A stretch of 64,000 nt of DNA from an uncultured Kordiimonas sp. (GTDB lineage Bacteria; Pseudomonadota; Alphaproteobacteria; Sphingomonadales; Kordiimonadaceae), in the NCBI GenBank assembly GCA_947503575.1, contig CANNDZ010000001.1, positions 496,001 to 560,000 of the forward strand, read 5' to 3'. Under the pieces are notes generated by a model, which saw only the letters and a program-made list of their open reading frames with translations, searched no databases and was not told the origin of the DNA. The first letter of the stretch is position 1. Each line of letters begins with the position of its first letter. Positions 61,892 through 64,000 of this stretch are shown piece after piece. The position numbers and the translations under genes are program-made.

Positions 61892-62848
61892 TCAATTTAC
61901 AAAGGCATGTGTTACCGGTTTGCCGGGTTGTCTTAATTGGTTAATCGGCATTGCCATAATGCGACTTACCCCCTGGTTGAGCGAACCAGCGAATAACAGG
62001 GTTTTTCCTTCGTCCATGAAAGCTGGAAAATAAGCGGGGCCATTGACATCGGCGCTAACGCGCGTTGCAGTACCGCCGCTGCTGGCAATACGGTATATAT
62101 GTGTCATTCCATTTCCAGCGGCCGAAGTGTAATAAATGTGGTTGCCGTCAGGAGACCACTTGAGGCCGAATGCGATGCTTGGCTCGTCGCTGAGCTTGGT
62201 GATGGCGTGAGACTGTATATTTATCATGTAAATGCCGTCTGCATCGCTTGCGGTGTCCCCGGCCCTGCCGCTGTCATCAATGTCGCGATGAGAGAAGGCG
62301 ATGAAGTTTCCGTCCGGCGACCATGCTGGGCTGCTGTTATGGCCGCCAAAGCCTATTTCAAGCAGTGTTTGGGCATCGGCTTCAAAATTTTCAATTAAAA
62401 GGTCAGAGCTGCCATTTTCATATTCATACCAAAATACCATGCTCTTACCGTCAGGCGACCAATTGGGTGCCCCCCTACCATCTCCGTCATAAAATAGTCG
62501 GTAATCACTGCCATCTGGCTTTATAGAATAGAGCGCTAACTCTTTCATTGATGGTCCAGCGGCAAACACAATATTCTGCCCATCCGGTGACCAGCCTGGC
62601 TCAATTTCAAAAAGGCCTGGTGTTTTGGTAATGCGGCGCTCTACGCCGGTTGCAATATCAACTATATAAAGGTCGGACAAATGACCCCCTTCAGCACGGT
62701 AAGAATAATACACAATGTGTTTGCCGTCAGGCGATGCCGCGGGTGCATAGTCCTGACCCGACGGGTCTCTGTCCTCGGCGTGCAGCAACGTCGATGATAT
62801 AACGAAAATCATCATGAAAAGTCTGGTTTTGCTGGTTCTGAACAGCAT
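61892..62848 (-). CDS. Secreted beta-propeller protein (TolB/PD40 repeats)
   Basis: A 318-residue protein with a signal peptide (KTRLFMMIFVISSTLLHA) and about six PD40-type repeats, each with a WSPDG core (APAASPDGKHIVY, PGWSPDGQNIVF, PNWSPDGKSMVF, PAWSPDGNFIAF, LKWSPDGNHIYY). It makes up a periplasmic beta-propeller without a second domain. TolB-like proteins of this type bind ligands or partners, with no known reaction. The next gene on the other strand encodes another propeller-containing protein, so the two may belong together. Confidence 0.85.
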   Translation of the reverse strand: MLFRTSKTRLFMMIFVISSTLLHAEDRDPSGQDYAPAASPDGKHIVYYSYRAEGGHLSDLYIVDIATGVERRITKTPGLFEIEPGWSPDGQNIVFAAGPSMKELALYSIKPDGSDYRLFYDGDGRGAPNWSPDGKSMVFWYEYENGSSDLLIENFEADAQTLLEIGFGGHNSSPAWSPDGNFIAFSHRDIDDSGRAGDTASDADGIYMINIQSHAITKLSDEPSIAFGLKWSPDGNHIYYTSAAGNGMTHIYRIASSGGTATRVSADVNGPAYFPAFMDEGKTLLFAGSLNQGVSRIMAMPINQLRQPGKPVTHAFVN

Positions 62849-63216
62849 TTTTCTCGCTCACTTTTTGTGACCTTCAATCACTTAGGCTGCACCTTAAACT
62901 ATTTGTGAACCTTCGCAAAATGGCGGTTCTTGAGGTCTGGATTGCCTCTATCAGGAGATGAGTTGGCGGCTAGCCTAGGGTGGTTCGCGGTGCTCATGGT
63001 AATCATTGGCAATATTCAGCGGTGGCATAATGATCAACCTAGCTGATCGCTGTGCATGCGAATCTATACAATTGGTTTATTAACCTGTTCAAATTGCATT
63101 ATTTATTTGAACAGGTTGTCGGTGCTCGCTACCGTTTGAAGCGCCCGCAATGACGGGTCACCATCGTACCCTGGGGAGGGGGCGATACAAGAGCCAACAA
63201 AACCAAGGGGATTGTG
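62849..63216. other. Divergent intergenic region with a long inverted repeat
   Basis: A 368-base spacer between divergent propeller genes with no gene that I can support. Its notable content is the 13-base-arm inverted repeat at 63082-63117. A GAATC (CcrM-type) site lies close to it at 63060-63064. Confidence 0.5.
63082..63117. promoter_or_regulatory. 13-base-pair perfect inverted repeat, candidate operator or RNA hairpin
   Basis: AACCTGTTCAAAT (63082-63094) and ATTTGAACAGGTT (63105-63117) are perfect complements around a 10-base AT-rich loop (TGCATTATTT). It lies 100 bases upstream of the final gene and 234 bases upstream of the divergent one. No T tract follows, so an operator or leader structure is likelier than a terminator. 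Confidence 0.6.
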
Positions 63217-64000
63217 ATGTCTGTCATCAAAAAACGAACGCTGATCACAGCGCTTCTGTCCACCAGTCTTTTAGCGGGTGCTGCATATGCACAAACATCG
63301 GGCGATGGCACCAAACTGCAGCGGGAAAAATGGGTTGAGCCCAATTTAGTGGTTGTCAGTGACCAGCCCGTCGCCGACGATGCTGAAGACAAAGGCAAGA
63401 AAAAAGGGCTTCCGCTTGAAGCCGCCCGCACGGTGGACTTTGAAACAAATGAGGGCACCTGGATTTCTTTGGATGTTTCCCCCGATGGTGAAACCATTAT
63501 CTTCGAGCTTCTGGGCGATATTTATACCATGCCCATGGCTGGCGGTGAGGCAACTGCCCTGATTACCGGCATGGGGTTCCAGTCTCAGCCAGTTTATTCG
63601 CCGGATGGCAGCCAGATTGCCTTCATTTCGGATGAAGGCGGGTCAGAGAACCTTTACATTGCGAATGCGGATGGTTCAAAGCGCAAGAAGCTCTCGTCCA
63701 TGGGCTCGGGCGAGGCCATGAGCCCGGCGTGGTCAGCGGACGGTGACAATGTATTTGTATCCCAGGTTTCCAATGGTATCGGCGCGAACGAGATATGGAT
63801 GTATCACAAGCATGGCGGCAAGGGCATCAAGGTAACCAACGCCCGACCCGCTGGCCCCAATACGCCCAGCAGTCAGCAGCCCAATGCGCAAGGTGTGTCC
63901 CCGTCGTCTGATGGTCGTTACCTGTATTATGCCGGTAAGACAGGTGGCTTCCAATATAATATGACTGGTTTTCCCTGGGCTGTTGTGCGCCGCGATATGC
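63217..64000 (+). CDS. Exported propeller-containing hydrolase, probably amidohydrolase family (N-terminal part)
   Basis: The first 261 residues of a larger protein cut by the right edge. It has a signal peptide (KKRTLITALLSTSLLAGAAYAQ), then a propeller starting near residue 75 with the repeats ISLDVSPDGETIIFELLGDIY, PVYSPDGSQIAF and PAWSADGDNVF. This arrangement is typical of secreted amidohydrolases with an N-terminal TolB/WD40-like propeller, whose metal site would lie beyond the window. A peptidase of the tricorn or S9 type is the main alternative. AAGGGG lies six bases before the ATG at 63217; the adjacent GTG at 63214 is possible. Confidence 0.75.
   Translation, partial: MSVIKKRTLITALLSTSLLAGAAYAQTSGDGTKLQREKWVEPNLVVVSDQPVADDAEDKGKKKGLPLEAARTVDFETNEGTWISLDVSPDGETIIFELLGDIYTMPMAGGEATALITGMGFQSQPVYSPDGSQIAFISDEGGSENLYIANADGSKRKKLSSMGSGEAMSPAWSADGDNVFVSQVSNGIGANEIWMYHKHGGKGIKVTNARPAGPNTPSSQQPNAQGVSPSSDGRYLYYAGKTGGFQYNMTGFPWAVVRRDM

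Overview
The window is a gene-dense stretch of what looks like an aerobic, Gram-negative alphaproteobacterium. The grounds are a GcrA cell-cycle regulator with a cluster of GANTC (CcrM-type) sites in its promoter, a complete cbb3 oxidase operon in the order ccoNOQP-GHIS, a pst-phoU operon, TonB-dependent uptake, and a type II secretion system (T2SS) with GspN. A marine or aquatic member (Kordiimonadales, Sphingomonadales or Caulobacterales-like) would fit, but the family is my inference. I see no tRNA, rRNA, CRISPR array, insertion sequence or phage gene.

Layout. 1-859: the start of the suf iron-sulfur operon (sufB, cut by the window edge) behind an Rrf2/IscR-type regulator with an IscR-like palindrome upstream. 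1.1-4.3 kb: a Phe-rich mini-ORF, E1 alpha/beta of a 2-oxoacid dehydrogenase, a b561-type cytochrome, and a convergent cytochrome c'. 4.4-5.9 kb: gcrA divergent from an ABC-2 permease. 6.1-9.9 kb: argD-argF-hslO and a PAS protein. 10-13.5 kb: a YjiH-type membrane protein convergent with a lipoprotein PQQ alcohol dehydrogenase. 13.8-19.2 kb: pstSCAB-phoU with a candidate Pho box. 19.2-21.4 kb: a DUF2059-like secreted protein, a small TPR-like secreted protein and a single-domain prepilin peptidase. 21.6-27.1 kb: a 955-residue internally duplicated lipoprotein and a TonB-dependent receptor. 27.3-38.7 kb: a tightly overlapping T2SS operon gspCDEFGHIJKLMN plus a small lipoprotein. 39-42.9 kb: a DUF3604 / PpiC-type isomerase / HupE-UreJ trio. 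43-46.3 kb: two lipoprotein amidases. 46.3-61 kb: one long minus-strand run. In transcription order it holds a TauE/SafE-like protein, ccoNOQP-GHIS, a LolD-like ATPase, an FtsX-type permease, an AttH-like lipocalin, an ankyrin protein and an alternative oxidase. 61.3-64 kb: an NTF2-like secreted protein, a beta-propeller protein and the start of a propeller-containing enzyme.

How it works together. The middle 8 kb suggests an envelope system. A phosphate-uptake operon sits near a prepilin peptidase, a large duplicated beta-rich lipoprotein, a TonB receptor and the whole T2SS. This recalls the Caulobacter theme of a T2SS-exported, phosphate-starvation-linked surface lipoprotein (ElpS), and it is the most interesting system here. 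The right third combines a high-affinity cbb3 oxidase, apparently under FNR/FixK control from a near-ideal promoter, with an alternative oxidase further down the same strand. That implies a branched respiratory chain able to cope with low oxygen and with inhibition of haem-copper oxidases.
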